Positions 36,658 to 44,661 of a stretch of 64,000 nucleotides of DNA are shown here, in pieces. Numbering within the stretch: the first letter of the stretch is position 1; every line of letters begins with the position of its first letter. The stretch is taken from the NCBI GenBank assembly GCA_023457935.1, contig JAEXBA010000019.1:1-64000 (forward strand), in the 5' to 3' direction. The position numbers and the translations under genes are program-made. The notes beneath the pieces are model-generated. The model did no database searches, was not told where the DNA came from, and saw nothing but the letters and a program-made list of their open reading frames with translations. This DNA is from Bacteroidota bacterium (GTDB lineage Bacteria > Bacteroidota > Bacteroidia > Flavobacteriales > Weeksellaceae).

Positions 36658-36665
36658 TATATTTG
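36658..36665 (+). promoter_or_regulatory. Putative -7 element of the GH3 gene
   Basis: TATATTTG matches TAnnTTTG and leaves only 5 nt before the ATG at 36671, so a leaderless transcript is possible. It lies inside the longest open frame, arguing against the upstream ATG at 36632. Confidence 0.5.
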
Positions 36666-36670
36666 CCTTC

Positions 36671-38185
36671 ATGGCTACGAAAGCGCTTTTCAATTCGGTG
36701 GTAAACTGGTTCATCAAACAGAGGATTGACCAGATTCAGAATTTCATGAACCATCCGATCGAAACCCAGAACGGGATTCTTTCTTCCCTGGTTTATCATG
36801 GTGAAGACACCGAATACGGTAAAATTCACGGCTTCAGCGCTGTTTCCAATTATGAGGATTTCAAACGGAATGTCCCGATTGTTACTTACGAGGATTTTGA
36901 ACCTTACATTGAAAAAGCGAGACAGGGACAGAAAGATATCATCTGGCCGGGATTGATCCGCCAGTTTGCCAAATCCTCCGGAACTACCAATGCGAAAAGC
37001 AAATTCATTCCAATTACAGACGAAAGTCTTGAATACTGCCATTTTAAGGCCGGAAAAGACCTTGTTTCCATTTACGCGAACAATCATCCCGACAACCAGC
37101 TTTTTGCTTATAAAAACCTGCGTTTGGGCGGTTCTGCAGAAATGTATGAGCAGTTTAATACCAAATTCGGCGATCTTTCTGCCATTCTGATCGACAATCT
37201 GCCGTTCTGGGTTGAAATCACCACCATTCCCTCGAAAAAAGTTTCGCTGATGTCGGAATGGGAAAGCAAGCTGAAAGCCATCGTTTCGGAAGTAAAAAAC
37301 GAGGAAGTCGGCAGTATCACCGGTGTTCCGAGCTGGATGATGGTTTTGCTTCAGCGTGTTCTGAAAGAAACCGGAGCCGGATCTGTTTCAGAAATCTGGC
37401 CGAATCTTGAAGTGTTTTTTCACGGCGGAATCAGTTTTAAACCTTACCGTGAGCAATACCGCCAGATTATCGGCAAAGACATCAATTATTACGAAATCTA
37501 TAACGCATCTGAGGGATTTTTTGCCATTCAGGATCAGAAAGATTCCGATGAAATGCTGCTGATGCTGGATTACGGAATTTTCTATGAATTTATTCCGATG
37601 GAAGATTTCGGCAAGGAAAATCCGCGAGTTGTAGCTTTGGAACATGTTGAAACCGGAAAGAACTATGCAGTCGTCATCACTACCAACGGCGGACTTTGGC
37701 GTTATCTTATCGGCGACACGGTGATTTTTACTTCACTGAATCCTTTCCGAATAAAAATTTCAGGCAGAACCAAGCATTACATCAATGCTTTTGGTGAAGA
37801 ACTGATGATCGACAATGTAGAAAGCGCCCTGGATTTTGCCTGCACAGAAACAGGCGCACTGATTTCCGATTATACAGGCGCACCTATTTTTATGAACGGG
37901 AATGGCAGCGGTGCCCACGAATGGATTTTTGAATTTTCAAAGCAACCGTCTGATATTGAAACCTTTACAGATCTTTTCGACAAATATCTGAAATCGGTTA
38001 ACTCCGACTATGAAGCAAAACGCTATCTTGACATGACACTGAAACGTCCGGTGGTAAGAATTGCAAAACCGAATCTTTTTTACAGCTGGATGGAATCCCG
38101 CGGGAAACTGGGCGGACAGAATAAGGTTCCGCGCCTCAGCAACGACCGCGAATACATGGATCCATTGCTGAAAATGAACGACTAA
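36671..38185 (+). CDS. GH3-family acyl-amide synthetase-like protein
   Basis: The 504-residue protein is a bacterial member of the GH3 family, best known from plants, where it conjugates hormones such as indole-3-acetate or jasmonate to amino acids through an adenylate. The ATP-binding motif SSGTTNAKSKFIPIT, the YNASEGFFAIQ motif and the GLWRYLIGDTVIFTS block with the KISGRTKHYINAFGEELM segment are all present. The bacterial substrate is unknown. ATG 36671 is chosen because it follows a -7 box by 5 nt. It is monocistronic, and its stop codon overlaps the stop of the converging lipoprotein gene (38182-38185). Confidence 0.9.
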   Translation: MATKALFNSVVNWFIKQRIDQIQNFMNHPIETQNGILSSLVYHGEDTEYGKIHGFSAVSNYEDFKRNVPIVTYEDFEPYIEKARQGQKDIIWPGLIRQFAKSSGTTNAKSKFIPITDESLEYCHFKAGKDLVSIYANNHPDNQLFAYKNLRLGGSAEMYEQFNTKFGDLSAILIDNLPFWVEITTIPSKKVSLMSEWESKLKAIVSEVKNEEVGSITGVPSWMMVLLQRVLKETGAGSVSEIWPNLEVFFHGGISFKPYREQYRQIIGKDINYYEIYNASEGFFAIQDQKDSDEMLLMLDYGIFYEFIPMEDFGKENPRVVALEHVETGKNYAVVITTNGGLWRYLIGDTVIFTSLNPFRIKISGRTKHYINAFGEELMIDNVESALDFACTETGALISDYTGAPIFMNGNGSGAHEWIFEFSKQPSDIETFTDLFDKYLKSVNSDYEAKRYLDMTLKRPVVRIAKPNLFYSWMESRGKLGGQNKVPRLSNDREYMDPLLKMND

Positions 38186-38529
38186 TCGGCTTTCTCAGCT
38201 TCCTTTTTATCAGATTTTGCGGTTTCCTCCCTTTTCTTGTTTTCTTCTTCACGGGATTTGGCCTCTTCTTTCGCTTTGGTTTCGGCTTCCAGTTTTGCGG
38301 CAGCGGTCTCCATTGCAGCTTTTTTAAGAGAATCCTGATAGGCAGCGGAAGATTTTCTAATCTGTTCTGCCACATCTACCGAAATTGCCCCTGTTGAAAA
38401 TGAATCCACGGCCGTCGTATCATAAGATGGCTGAACATAGGTCTGCTCGTTTTCGCTGTAATCTTTCTTCTTTGAACATGAAACCGAGAGCAGGGCGATT
38501 ATCGCGGTAAAAGCTAAGAAATTCTTCAT
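38182..38529 (-). CDS. Small lipoprotein with charged helical tail
   Basis: The 115-residue protein starts with a lipoprotein-type signal (MKNFLAFTAIIALLSVSC, Cys18 likely lipidated). A Tyr/Ser/Thr-rich stretch follows, then a strongly charged Lys/Glu/Ala helix from about residue 65 to the end. No known domain was recognised. The open frame continues upstream without homology, so ATG 38529 is used. It begins one base after the stop of the EEP-family gene and is probably last in the mutL-rhomboid-EEP-lipoprotein operon. A membrane-tethered coiled coil is all that can be inferred. Confidence 0.65.
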   Translation of the reverse strand: MKNFLAFTAIIALLSVSCSKKKDYSENEQTYVQPSYDTTAVDSFSTGAISVDVAEQIRKSSAAYQDSLKKAAMETAAAKLEAETKAKEEAKSREEENKKREETAKSDKKEAEKAD

Positions 38530-38530
38530 A

Positions 38531-39520
38531 TTATTCAACAAATTTAAGTTCGGCAACCACCGGAAAATGATCAGAAAAACCAGTGTTCCGGTCAACATGA
38601 TAAAAAACGGCTTCAAACTCTTTTGAACTGAAAATATAATCAATCCGAATGGGAAATTTATAATCGTGAAAACTGGTGGAGATACCTTTTCCGGACTGAA
38701 GAAAGGCATCATTCAGCAGATTCCTTATCTGGAAATACTCGTAAGAATTGGGAACAGCATTGAAGTCACCGCCTAAAATCACCGGATAAGGCGATGTTTT
38801 AATGAAATCCACCACCTTTTTAATCTGATCCTGATGCGTTTTAAAAGTCGGAGCCATCCTTCTCACCAAATCTCTTGCCTTGTCTTCATTAACAGCATAA
38901 TTCTGTGTTGGTTTCACCATCGATTTGGAAAGAAAATAAGGTTCCAGATACATGTTCACCAACCGTATTCTTCTGCCATCAATCTCAACATCTGCATATT
39001 GCGCTTCTCCCACGCCCTGTTTTGAAAGCACTGCTCCTTTTTCGATAATTTTATGTCTGCTGTAAATCATGGTTACCGGAAAGCCTTTGGAAATGAATTT
39101 CAGCTCTGAATTTTCTGCCGTTAATCCGCCCGCTTCCTGCGCAAAGATAAAATCGGCATCACTTTTATCAAGAAATTCACGGATATCTTTTTTATTGTCG
39201 TTGTAACCGTTCCTTACATTGAAGGTAACTGTTTTCAGGGTTTTATCTTTTTGCTTTGAAGAGGAATAATTGATCCACGGTTTTAACAGAGGAATCATGA
39301 GAAAAGATAAAGCAACAAAAAAAAGCGCTCTCTTTTTCAATGAAAAAATCCAGTAAACACAAAGCAAACCATGTACGATTGCCAGGACCGGAAAACTCAG
39401 TGACAGAAAGTTGAAATAAGGAAAGACTTTTGGCGGAACAACACTGTTCAGATAAGTTCCAAAAATCGCCAGCAGAACGGCTAAATGGATGAAAAATAGG
39501 ATTGTACGCAGAAGTTTCAT
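38531..39520 (-). CDS. Membrane-anchored endonuclease/exonuclease/phosphatase family protein
   Basis: The 329-residue protein has three N-terminal membrane helices (about 5-28, 39-60, 65-82) and then an EEP domain. The EEP motifs are present: TVTFNVRNGYND (Asn), FAQEAGG (metal Glu), GGDFNAVPNS (Asp/Asn) and the C-terminal GFSDHFPVV (Asp-His). The catalytic domain should face the periplasm if the third helix exits outward. The family includes nucleases and phospholipid phosphatases; the substrate is unknown. Its start directly follows the rhomboid stop (39521), showing a tight operon. Confidence 0.85.
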   Translation of the reverse strand: MKLLRTILFFIHLAVLLAIFGTYLNSVVPPKVFPYFNFLSLSFPVLAIVHGLLCVYWIFSLKKRALFFVALSFLMIPLLKPWINYSSSKQKDKTLKTVTFNVRNGYNDNKKDIREFLDKSDADFIFAQEAGGLTAENSELKFISKGFPVTMIYSRHKIIEKGAVLSKQGVGEAQYADVEIDGRRIRLVNMYLEPYFLSKSMVKPTQNYAVNEDKARDLVRRMAPTFKTHQDQIKKVVDFIKTSPYPVILGGDFNAVPNSYEYFQIRNLLNDAFLQSGKGISTSFHDYKFPIRIDYIFSSKEFEAVFYHVDRNTGFSDHFPVVAELKFVE

Positions 39521-40270
39521 CTACATAATTCTGAATCGGTTGATGTATTTTCTCCAGTATTTGGCCAGAAGCCAGCCGACAATTGCACCGCCAACGTGGG
39601 CAAAATGTGCGATACCGGTTCCGTCTCCGGTAATTCCAAGGTACACGGAAACTACAATAACAATTGGCAGTAAAACCTTTGCTTTAATCGGAAAAGGAAT
39701 GAACAGAAAAATAAGCTTTGCGTTCGGAAAAAGCGTTGCAAAAGCAGCCACTACACCAAAAATAGCGCCGGAAGCTCCCATCATCTGGCTGTTGAGCATC
39801 TGCCCAAGATGAAGCGCGGATGCATTTCTAAAAATCGACTGATCGCCGGTGTAATCCAGTGCCGCTTTACTGTATATTTCAGCAACGTTAATTCCCTGGC
39901 TTTCAATGATTTTCGTGATCTGCATGATTTCATAGAAATTCCAGACGTTGAACAGCAGAAAAGCACCGATTCCGCTCAGAAAATACAATAGTAAGTACCG
40001 TTTTTCACCCAAAGTTTTTTCAAGAACAGGCCCGAAACTCCACAGCGTCAGCATATTGAAAAGAATATGCATAATACCTATTCCATGCCCGAAAGGCGCA
40101 TGCATAAACATATGCGTAATTACCTGCCAGATTCTGAAGTTCGGTGAAAAAGGATAATAGGCAGAAAGAATATTATACAGGAAATTAAACTGCGGAATAT
40201 TGCTAATTACGTAAATAATTGCATTGAGAATGATAATTGTCCGTGTTATCGGCGGGATATTTTTGAACAT
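39521..40270 (-). CDS. Rhomboid-family intramembrane serine protease
   Basis: The 249-residue protein has six to seven membrane helices and the rhomboid catalytic dyad: GASGAIFGVVAAF with the nucleophilic Ser, and the His of AHVGGAIVGWLLA near the C-terminus. The WQVITHMFMHAPFGHG and HILFNMLTLWSFGP segments match the L1 loop and second-helix histidine block. Rhomboids cleave membrane proteins within the bilayer; the target is unknown. It lies 4 nt after the mutL stop, and its own stop abuts the EEP-family gene. Confidence 0.93.
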   Translation of the reverse strand: MFKNIPPITRTIIILNAIIYVISNIPQFNFLYNILSAYYPFSPNFRIWQVITHMFMHAPFGHGIGIMHILFNMLTLWSFGPVLEKTLGEKRYLLLYFLSGIGAFLLFNVWNFYEIMQITKIIESQGINVAEIYSKAALDYTGDQSIFRNASALHLGQMLNSQMMGASGAIFGVVAAFATLFPNAKLIFLFIPFPIKAKVLLPIVIVVSVYLGITGDGTGIAHFAHVGGAIVGWLLAKYWRKYINRFRIM

Positions 40271-40274
40271 TTTT

Positions 40275-42038
40275 TTAAAATTTATTTTTTAAGTCTTCCA
40301 AAGGAATTTCGAAATAACATCTCTTTCCGTTCGGAAGATACTCGGGAAAACCAAGCACCGTGAAATCTCTGATAACATTCTCTGCATCAGCTTTATAAAT
40401 GAAATCGAACCGGGATTTGCTCTGCATCTTGTTCCATTGGTTTTCGTAGTAATTCATAAAATCGTCTTCGGTTCTGTACTCCATGATTTCGAATAGATTT
40501 TCTATGAATTTCATGACCTGCGTTTCTTTCAGGCCTTCAGGAACCGCATCAATTCTCAGAACGTTTTCGTGTGCAGTTTTAATATCAAAACCAAGCTCAG
40601 GAAGGAATTTTTTTATGGAACGGAACTTACTCTTTTCAATCTCGTTCATATGATACTCCAGCGAAAAAAGTAATGAATGTGCGGCATTGGAGCGCTTTTT
40701 TGTCTTGTTTTTCTCTGAAACAGTCAGGCGGTGCATTCTTCCCAGATCCAGCATCAGGGTTTTTTCTCCTTTATTGAACAGCCAGTAGCCATTGGGAAGA
40801 CGCATCAGATCTTCATCAAAATCTTCATCTTCAAAAAGATTGATTTTCGACGGTTCAGCAGAAATATTATGGTGATACATTTCCGCAAGATTCTGAATTT
40901 CCACCTGTTTTATGGAAACCTCATCTTTAAACGGATTGTAGTCCCGGTCAACCTTCACTTCCGGCATTTTAAAAGCGGTATTTGCTTTTGACGGCTGAAA
41001 AATGGTATCCATCTGCGGATCACGGTCAAAATCCAGACTTGGCGCAATGTTGTAAATTCCCAGTGCTTTCTTTATGGTGGAGCGGAGCAAAGCGAAAATA
41101 AGATGTTCATCTTCAAACTTTACTTCAGTTTTCTGCGGATGAATATTAACATCAATTTTGTCCGGATCCAGTTCAAGAAACAGAAAAAAAGACGGCAGAT
41201 AACCCGGCAGAAGCAATCCTTCAAATGCTTCCTGAACAGCTTTATTCAGGTATGGACTTTTGAAAAACCGGCCGTTTACAAAAAGAAACTGTTCACCGCG
41301 AACCTTCTTAGCGCCTTCAGGTTTTGCAGCAAAACCGTGAAGTTTTACCCAGCCCAGATCTTCCTTTACGGGAATCAGCAGCGGCTGAAGCTTCCGACCG
41401 AATATATCGACAATACGCTGCATTTCAGACCCTTTTCGTAATCTGAAAACCGGATCGTCATCATGAAACAGCGAAAACTCCACGTTTTCATGCGCAAGCG
41501 CCACCCTTTGAAATTCATCAATGATGTGGCGGAATTCTACATTATTATTCTTGAGGAACTTCCGTCTTGCCGGAACATTGTAAAAAAGGTTCTTCACCTG
41601 AAAACTGGAACCTTCTGCAGTCTGAACCGGTTCCTGAAACTGAAGCCCGCCGCCTTCAATATAAATATTGGTTCCGACGGTGTGGTCTTTCTGCTTCGTT
41701 TTCAGTTCCACCTGAGCTACTGCGGCAATGGAAGCCAATGCCTCTCCGCGAAAACCTTTGGTTGAAATCTTAAAAATGTCGTCAGTAGTGCGGATTTTGG
41801 ATGTTGCGTGTCTTTCAAAAGCCATTCTGGCATCCGTATCGGACATTCCGCTACCGTTGTCCACCACCTGAATAAGATTTTTGCCTGCATCACGGATAAT
41901 CAGTTCAATTTTGTCTGCACCTGCATCAATAGCATTTTCCAGCAGTTCCTTCACAATGGAAGCCGGCCGCTGAACAACTTCTCCGGCGGCAATCTGGTTG
42001 GCTACATGATCGGGCAATAACTGAATGATATCTGACAT
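40275..42038 (-). CDS. mutL: DNA mismatch repair protein MutL
   Basis: MutL links MutS mismatch recognition to downstream repair. The 587-residue protein has the GHKL ATPase motifs ELLENAIDAGA (31-41), DNGSGM (60-65) and GFRGEALASI (95-104), and the DVNIHPQKTEVKF transducer motif (296-308). A dimerisation domain follows. The DQHAxxE-type metal motif that marks endonuclease-active MutL proteins is not seen: the equivalent stretch reads LMLDLGRMHRLTVSEK (about 428-443). The longer frame extends through tRNA-Leu and is not coding. ATG 42038 is preferred (42044 is possible), 11-17 nt after a -7 box. Confidence 0.93.
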   Translation of the reverse strand: MSDIIQLLPDHVANQIAAGEVVQRPASIVKELLENAIDAGADKIELIIRDAGKNLIQVVDNGSGMSDTDARMAFERHATSKIRTTDDIFKISTKGFRGEALASIAAVAQVELKTKQKDHTVGTNIYIEGGGLQFQEPVQTAEGSSFQVKNLFYNVPARRKFLKNNNVEFRHIIDEFQRVALAHENVEFSLFHDDDPVFRLRKGSEMQRIVDIFGRKLQPLLIPVKEDLGWVKLHGFAAKPEGAKKVRGEQFLFVNGRFFKSPYLNKAVQEAFEGLLLPGYLPSFFLFLELDPDKIDVNIHPQKTEVKFEDEHLIFALLRSTIKKALGIYNIAPSLDFDRDPQMDTIFQPSKANTAFKMPEVKVDRDYNPFKDEVSIKQVEIQNLAEMYHHNISAEPSKINLFEDEDFDEDLMRLPNGYWLFNKGEKTLMLDLGRMHRLTVSEKNKTKKRSNAAHSLLFSLEYHMNEIEKSKFRSIKKFLPELGFDIKTAHENVLRIDAVPEGLKETQVMKFIENLFEIMEYRTEDDFMNYYENQWNKMQSKSRFDFIYKADAENVIRDFTVLGFPEYLPNGKRCYFEIPLEDLKNKF

Positions 42039-42055
42039 TTCCATGAAAATTCCTA

Positions 42056-42063
42056 CAAAAATA
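42056..42063 (-). promoter_or_regulatory. Putative -7 element of the mutL operon
   Basis: On the minus strand this reads TATTTTTG, 11 nt before the ATG at 42044. It follows the tRNA terminator, so mutL is probably transcribed from here. Confidence 0.5.
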
Positions 42064-42133
42064 AACGAAAAAATCGGAAAACCTGCAAATATATCCGGTT
42101 CTAAGTTCATCATCAACCGCGCAAAGCTCCCAG

Positions 42134-42171
42134 CAACAAAAAACGCTGCCAATCTACAGATTAACAGCGTT
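42134..42171 (-). terminator. Terminator of the tRNA operon
   Basis: On the minus strand, AACGCTG pairs with CAGCGTT around a 16-nt loop and is followed by TTTTTTG, six bases after the discriminator of tRNA-Leu(UAA). Confidence 0.85.
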
Positions 42172-42176
42172 TTAAG

Positions 42177-42260
42177 TACCCCAGACGGGACTTGAACCCG
42201 TACGTCCTTGCGGACACAGGATTTTAAGTCCTGCGTGTCTACCAGTTCCACCACCAGGGC
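42177..42260 (-). tRNA. tRNA-Leu (anticodon UAA)
   Basis: The 84-nt cloverleaf includes a long variable arm typical of leucine tRNAs. The anticodon stem is CAGGA/TCCTG with loop CTTAAAA (anticodon TAA). The T arm is ACGGG-TTCAAGT-CCCGT and the acceptor stem GCCCTGG/CTGGGGT, which uses several wobble pairs, with discriminator A. CCA is not encoded. It is last of three tRNAs and is followed by a terminator. Confidence 0.93.
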
Positions 42261-42305
42261 GGGTAAAAAAAATAGAAGCTTCACAAAAAAACTTCTATTT
42301 TGTAG

Positions 42306-42378
42306 AGCGAAAAACGGGATTCGAACCCGCGACCCCAACCTTGGCAAGGTTGTGCTCTACCAGCTGAGCTATTTTCGC
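42306..42378 (-). tRNA. tRNA-Gly (anticodon GCC)
   Basis: The 73-nt tRNA has acceptor stem GCGAAAA/TTTTCGC, discriminator U, D arm AGCTCAGCTGGTAGAGC, anticodon loop TTGCCAA (GCC) on stem CAACC/GGTTG, and T arm CGGG-TTCGAAT-CCCG. It is the middle gene of the array. Confidence 0.94.
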
Positions 42379-42417
42379 AAAAAAAAATTTCTAAACGAAT
42401 CTAGAAATTTTTCTGTG

Positions 42418-42499
42418 TGCGGATGAAGGGACTCGAACCCCCACGCCTCACGGCACCAGATCCTAAGTCTGGCGTGGCTACCAATTACACCACATCCGC
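42418..42499 (-). tRNA. tRNA-Leu (anticodon UAG)
   Basis: The 82-nt tRNA has acceptor GCGGATG/CATCCGC, discriminator A, anticodon loop CTTAGGA (TAG) on stem CCAGA/TCTGG, a long variable arm and a T arm GGGG-TTCGAGT-CCC. It is first in the array, next to the promoter. Confidence 0.93.
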
Positions 42500-42533
42500 C
42501 TTTTTAAAAGATCTTCTTCTTTTTTTGTGAGTG

Positions 42534-42566
42534 CAAATATAACATAAATTTTTACTTCCAAACAAA
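42534..42566 (-). promoter_or_regulatory. Promoter of the tRNA operon (-33 and -7)
   Basis: On the minus strand a TTTG (42562-42559, another at 42566-42563) is followed after about 17 nt by TATATTTG (42541-42534). This is the one place in the window where both Bacteroidetes promoter elements are visible at a credible spacing. Confidence 0.7.
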
Positions 42567-42661
42567 TTTTTTCTAAAAAAATTATTTATCCACAATCGCA
42601 TGCAGCTTTTTCAGATTTAAAATTCATTTTCATACTTTTACAATCTTAATTATTTAATGAC

Positions 42662-43048
42662 ATGGAATTACAGGGAACAGTAAAAAAAATAACTGATACA
42701 CAGACGTTTGCCAGCGGTTTTCAGAAAAGAGAACTGATTCTTCTTACGCAGGAACAGTATCCGCAACCTATCAGTATCGAATTTCTTCAGGATAAAATAA
42801 GTTTGCTTGAGAACATCTCTGAAGGTGAAAATGTAAAAATCGGAATCAATATCCGCGGAAGAGAATGGACTTCGCCTCAGGGAGAAGTAAAATATTTCAA
42901 CTCGATCACCGGATGGAGAATAGAAAAAATGGCTGATTTCGGCAACGAACCTACTCAGGCCGCTCCTTCTACACAGGAAAAAGCAACACCGGCTTCTACG
43001 AATGAAAATCCTTTCGCAGAAGACGAGGATGATGATCTTCCGTTTTAA
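42662..43048 (+). CDS. DUF3127 OB-fold-like protein with SSB-type acidic tail
   Basis: The 128-residue protein matches DUF3127. The N-terminal 80 residues look like an OB fold (MELQGTVKKITDTQTF, KRELILLTQEQYPQPISIEF, GENVKIGINIRGREW). After a Thr/Pro/Ala-rich linker it ends in AEDEDDDLPF. That tail closely resembles the C-terminal tip of single-stranded DNA-binding protein (DDDIPF), through which SSB recruits repair and replication partners. The protein is therefore probably an ssDNA- or RNA-binding accessory factor, but this is inference. It stands alone upstream of aat. Confidence 0.85.
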   Translation: MELQGTVKKITDTQTFASGFQKRELILLTQEQYPQPISIEFLQDKISLLENISEGENVKIGINIRGREWTSPQGEVKYFNSITGWRIEKMADFGNEPTQAAPSTQEKATPASTNENPFAEDEDDDLPF

Positions 43049-43109
43049 ACCCGGTAGATTAATAAGAACCTGAATCCTGCTTATTTTGAAGTGGGATTTC
43101 TTTTTACCT

Positions 43110-43748
43110 ATGTTTCTGCTCGACAAGAATATCATTGCATTTCCTGATCCGGAACTTTATCATCCGGAAGGCGGTCTAATTGCTGTTGGCGGCGATCTCT
43201 CTGAAGAAAGAATCCTTTTGGCTTATCAGTTGGGAATTTTCCCTTGGTTCAATCCGAGTGAAGAAATTCTCTGGTGGTGTCCCGATCCGCGATTTGTGCT
43301 GTTTCCGGACAGTCTGAAAGTATCAAAATCAATGAAAAAAATCCTTCAGAACGAAAATTTTAGTTTTACTGTAAACCAAGCGTTTGAAGAAGTGATTGAA
43401 AACTGCGAAAAAATGCCGAGAAAAGGTCAGGACGGAACATGGCTTTCCAAAGAACTGCGGGATGTTTTTACCAATCTTCACCATAAAGGAATTGCGAAAA
43501 GTGTTGAAGTGTGGCAGAACGGAAAACTGGTTGGCGGTCTTTACGGCTTACAGTTCGGAAACGTTTTTTGCGGTGAAAGTATGTTTGCCAAGGTGAGCAA
43601 CGCGTCGAAAGCAGGTTTTATCCATTTTGTTCAGAACAGTAAGTTTGAATTAATCGACTGCCAGGTTCATACCGCCCATTTGGAATCCTTGGGCGCAACC
43701 ATGATTCCGAAGCAAAAGTATCTTGAAATTCTCAGAAAAAATTTATGA
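43110..43748 (+). CDS. aat: Leucyl/phenylalanyl-tRNA-protein transferase
   Basis: Aat attaches Leu or Phe from aminoacyl-tRNA to proteins with N-terminal Arg or Lys, marking them for ClpAP degradation by the N-end rule. The 212-residue protein has AFPDPELYHPEGGLIAVGGD, YQLGIFPWFN and WWCPDPRFVLFP, followed by GESMFAKVSNASKAGF and the final DCQVHTAHLESLGA. All are signatures of the family. The ATG at 43110 is preferred over a TTG 24 nt upstream because homologous sequence begins there. Its stop overlaps the next start as ATGA. Confidence 0.94.
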   Translation: MFLLDKNIIAFPDPELYHPEGGLIAVGGDLSEERILLAYQLGIFPWFNPSEEILWWCPDPRFVLFPDSLKVSKSMKKILQNENFSFTVNQAFEEVIENCEKMPRKGQDGTWLSKELRDVFTNLHHKGIAKSVEVWQNGKLVGGLYGLQFGNVFCGESMFAKVSNASKAGFIHFVQNSKFELIDCQVHTAHLESLGATMIPKQKYLEILRKNL

Positions 43749-44638
43749 ATCCTGAAAAAGAAAAATGGCTCTTACTCCTTGTCCTGTCGGTAATCTGGGG
43801 TTCCTCGTTTATTCTGATTAAAAAATCGCTTGATCATTTTAATCCGTATCAGGTTGGAGCGCTGCGCGTGTTAATTGCGGGAATTCTGTTGTTACCGGTT
43901 GCTATTCCGAATATTAAAAGTTTTCCGAAGAAACAGTTGAAATGGCTTCTTATTGCCGGCATTTCGGGAAATTTTATTCCGATGTTTCTTTTTCCTATTG
44001 CCGAGACCGAAATCAGCAGCAGCATTGCAGGAATTATCAACTCAATGATGCCGATATTCGTGATTATCGTCGGTGCTTTACTGTGGAAGTTTTCCACCAC
44101 AAAAAAACAGATTATCGGTGTTATTATAAGCTTTAGCGGCGCGTGTATTCTTGCTCTAAGCGGTCATGAAGGCGGAAACATTAAATTCTTTCCAATATTT
44201 CTGCTTCTTATTGCAACACTTCTGTATGCCGTCAGCACAACAACCGTGAAATCAAAACTCAATAATATTCCTGCCAAAATCCTGTCGTCTTACGTATTTT
44301 CTTTTGTTCTGCTGCTTCCTTCACTGATTGCTTTGGTCCTCAGTGGCTTTTTCAATGATTTTAAAGGGACAGAATCCGATCTGATCGGACTTGGATTTGT
44401 TTCTCTGCTTTCAATTTTCGGAACCGGACTCGCAATGATGCTGAATTACCGTCTGCTGAATATTTCCACGCCGCTGTTTGCGTCAACGGTAACACTTCTG
44501 ATGCCTGTTGTTGCAGTAATTTGGGGCGTTTTAGACGGTGAAAAATTAACATTAACCCAATCTTTCGGAGGACTGATTATTCTTGCCGGACTTTTATTTT
44601 TGCGCTCAAAACCCGCTGCCAAGCATAAAATTTCCTAA
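43745..44638 (+). CDS. EamA/DMT-family membrane transporter
   Basis: The 297-residue protein has ten predicted membrane helices in two homologous halves. The first begins LVLSVIWGSSFILIKKSLDHFNPYQVGALRVLIAG, the usual EamA opening. The second half has ILSSYVFSF and ends TLLMPVVAVIWGVLDGEKLTLTQSFGGLIILAGL. Such proteins export small metabolites, often amino acids; the substrate is unknown. It overlaps aat by 4 nt (ATGA), so the pair is translationally coupled. A short gap separates it from the amidohydrolase gene, which may belong to the same operon. Confidence 0.9.
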   Translation: MNPEKEKWLLLLVLSVIWGSSFILIKKSLDHFNPYQVGALRVLIAGILLLPVAIPNIKSFPKKQLKWLLIAGISGNFIPMFLFPIAETEISSSIAGIINSMMPIFVIIVGALLWKFSTTKKQIIGVIISFSGACILALSGHEGGNIKFFPIFLLLIATLLYAVSTTTVKSKLNNIPAKILSSYVFSFVLLLPSLIALVLSGFFNDFKGTESDLIGLGFVSLLSIFGTGLAMMLNYRLLNISTPLFASTVTLLMPVVAVIWGVLDGEKLTLTQSFGGLIILAGLLFLRSKPAAKHKIS

Positions 44639-44661
44639 CTTAACTCCATTAAAATCAGAAT

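Noticed and set aside
42039..42347. N-terminal extension of the mutL frame by about 100 codons.
   Set aside because: The extension runs through the tRNA-Leu(UAA) gene and its terminator; conserved MutL sequence begins at MSDIIQLLPD.
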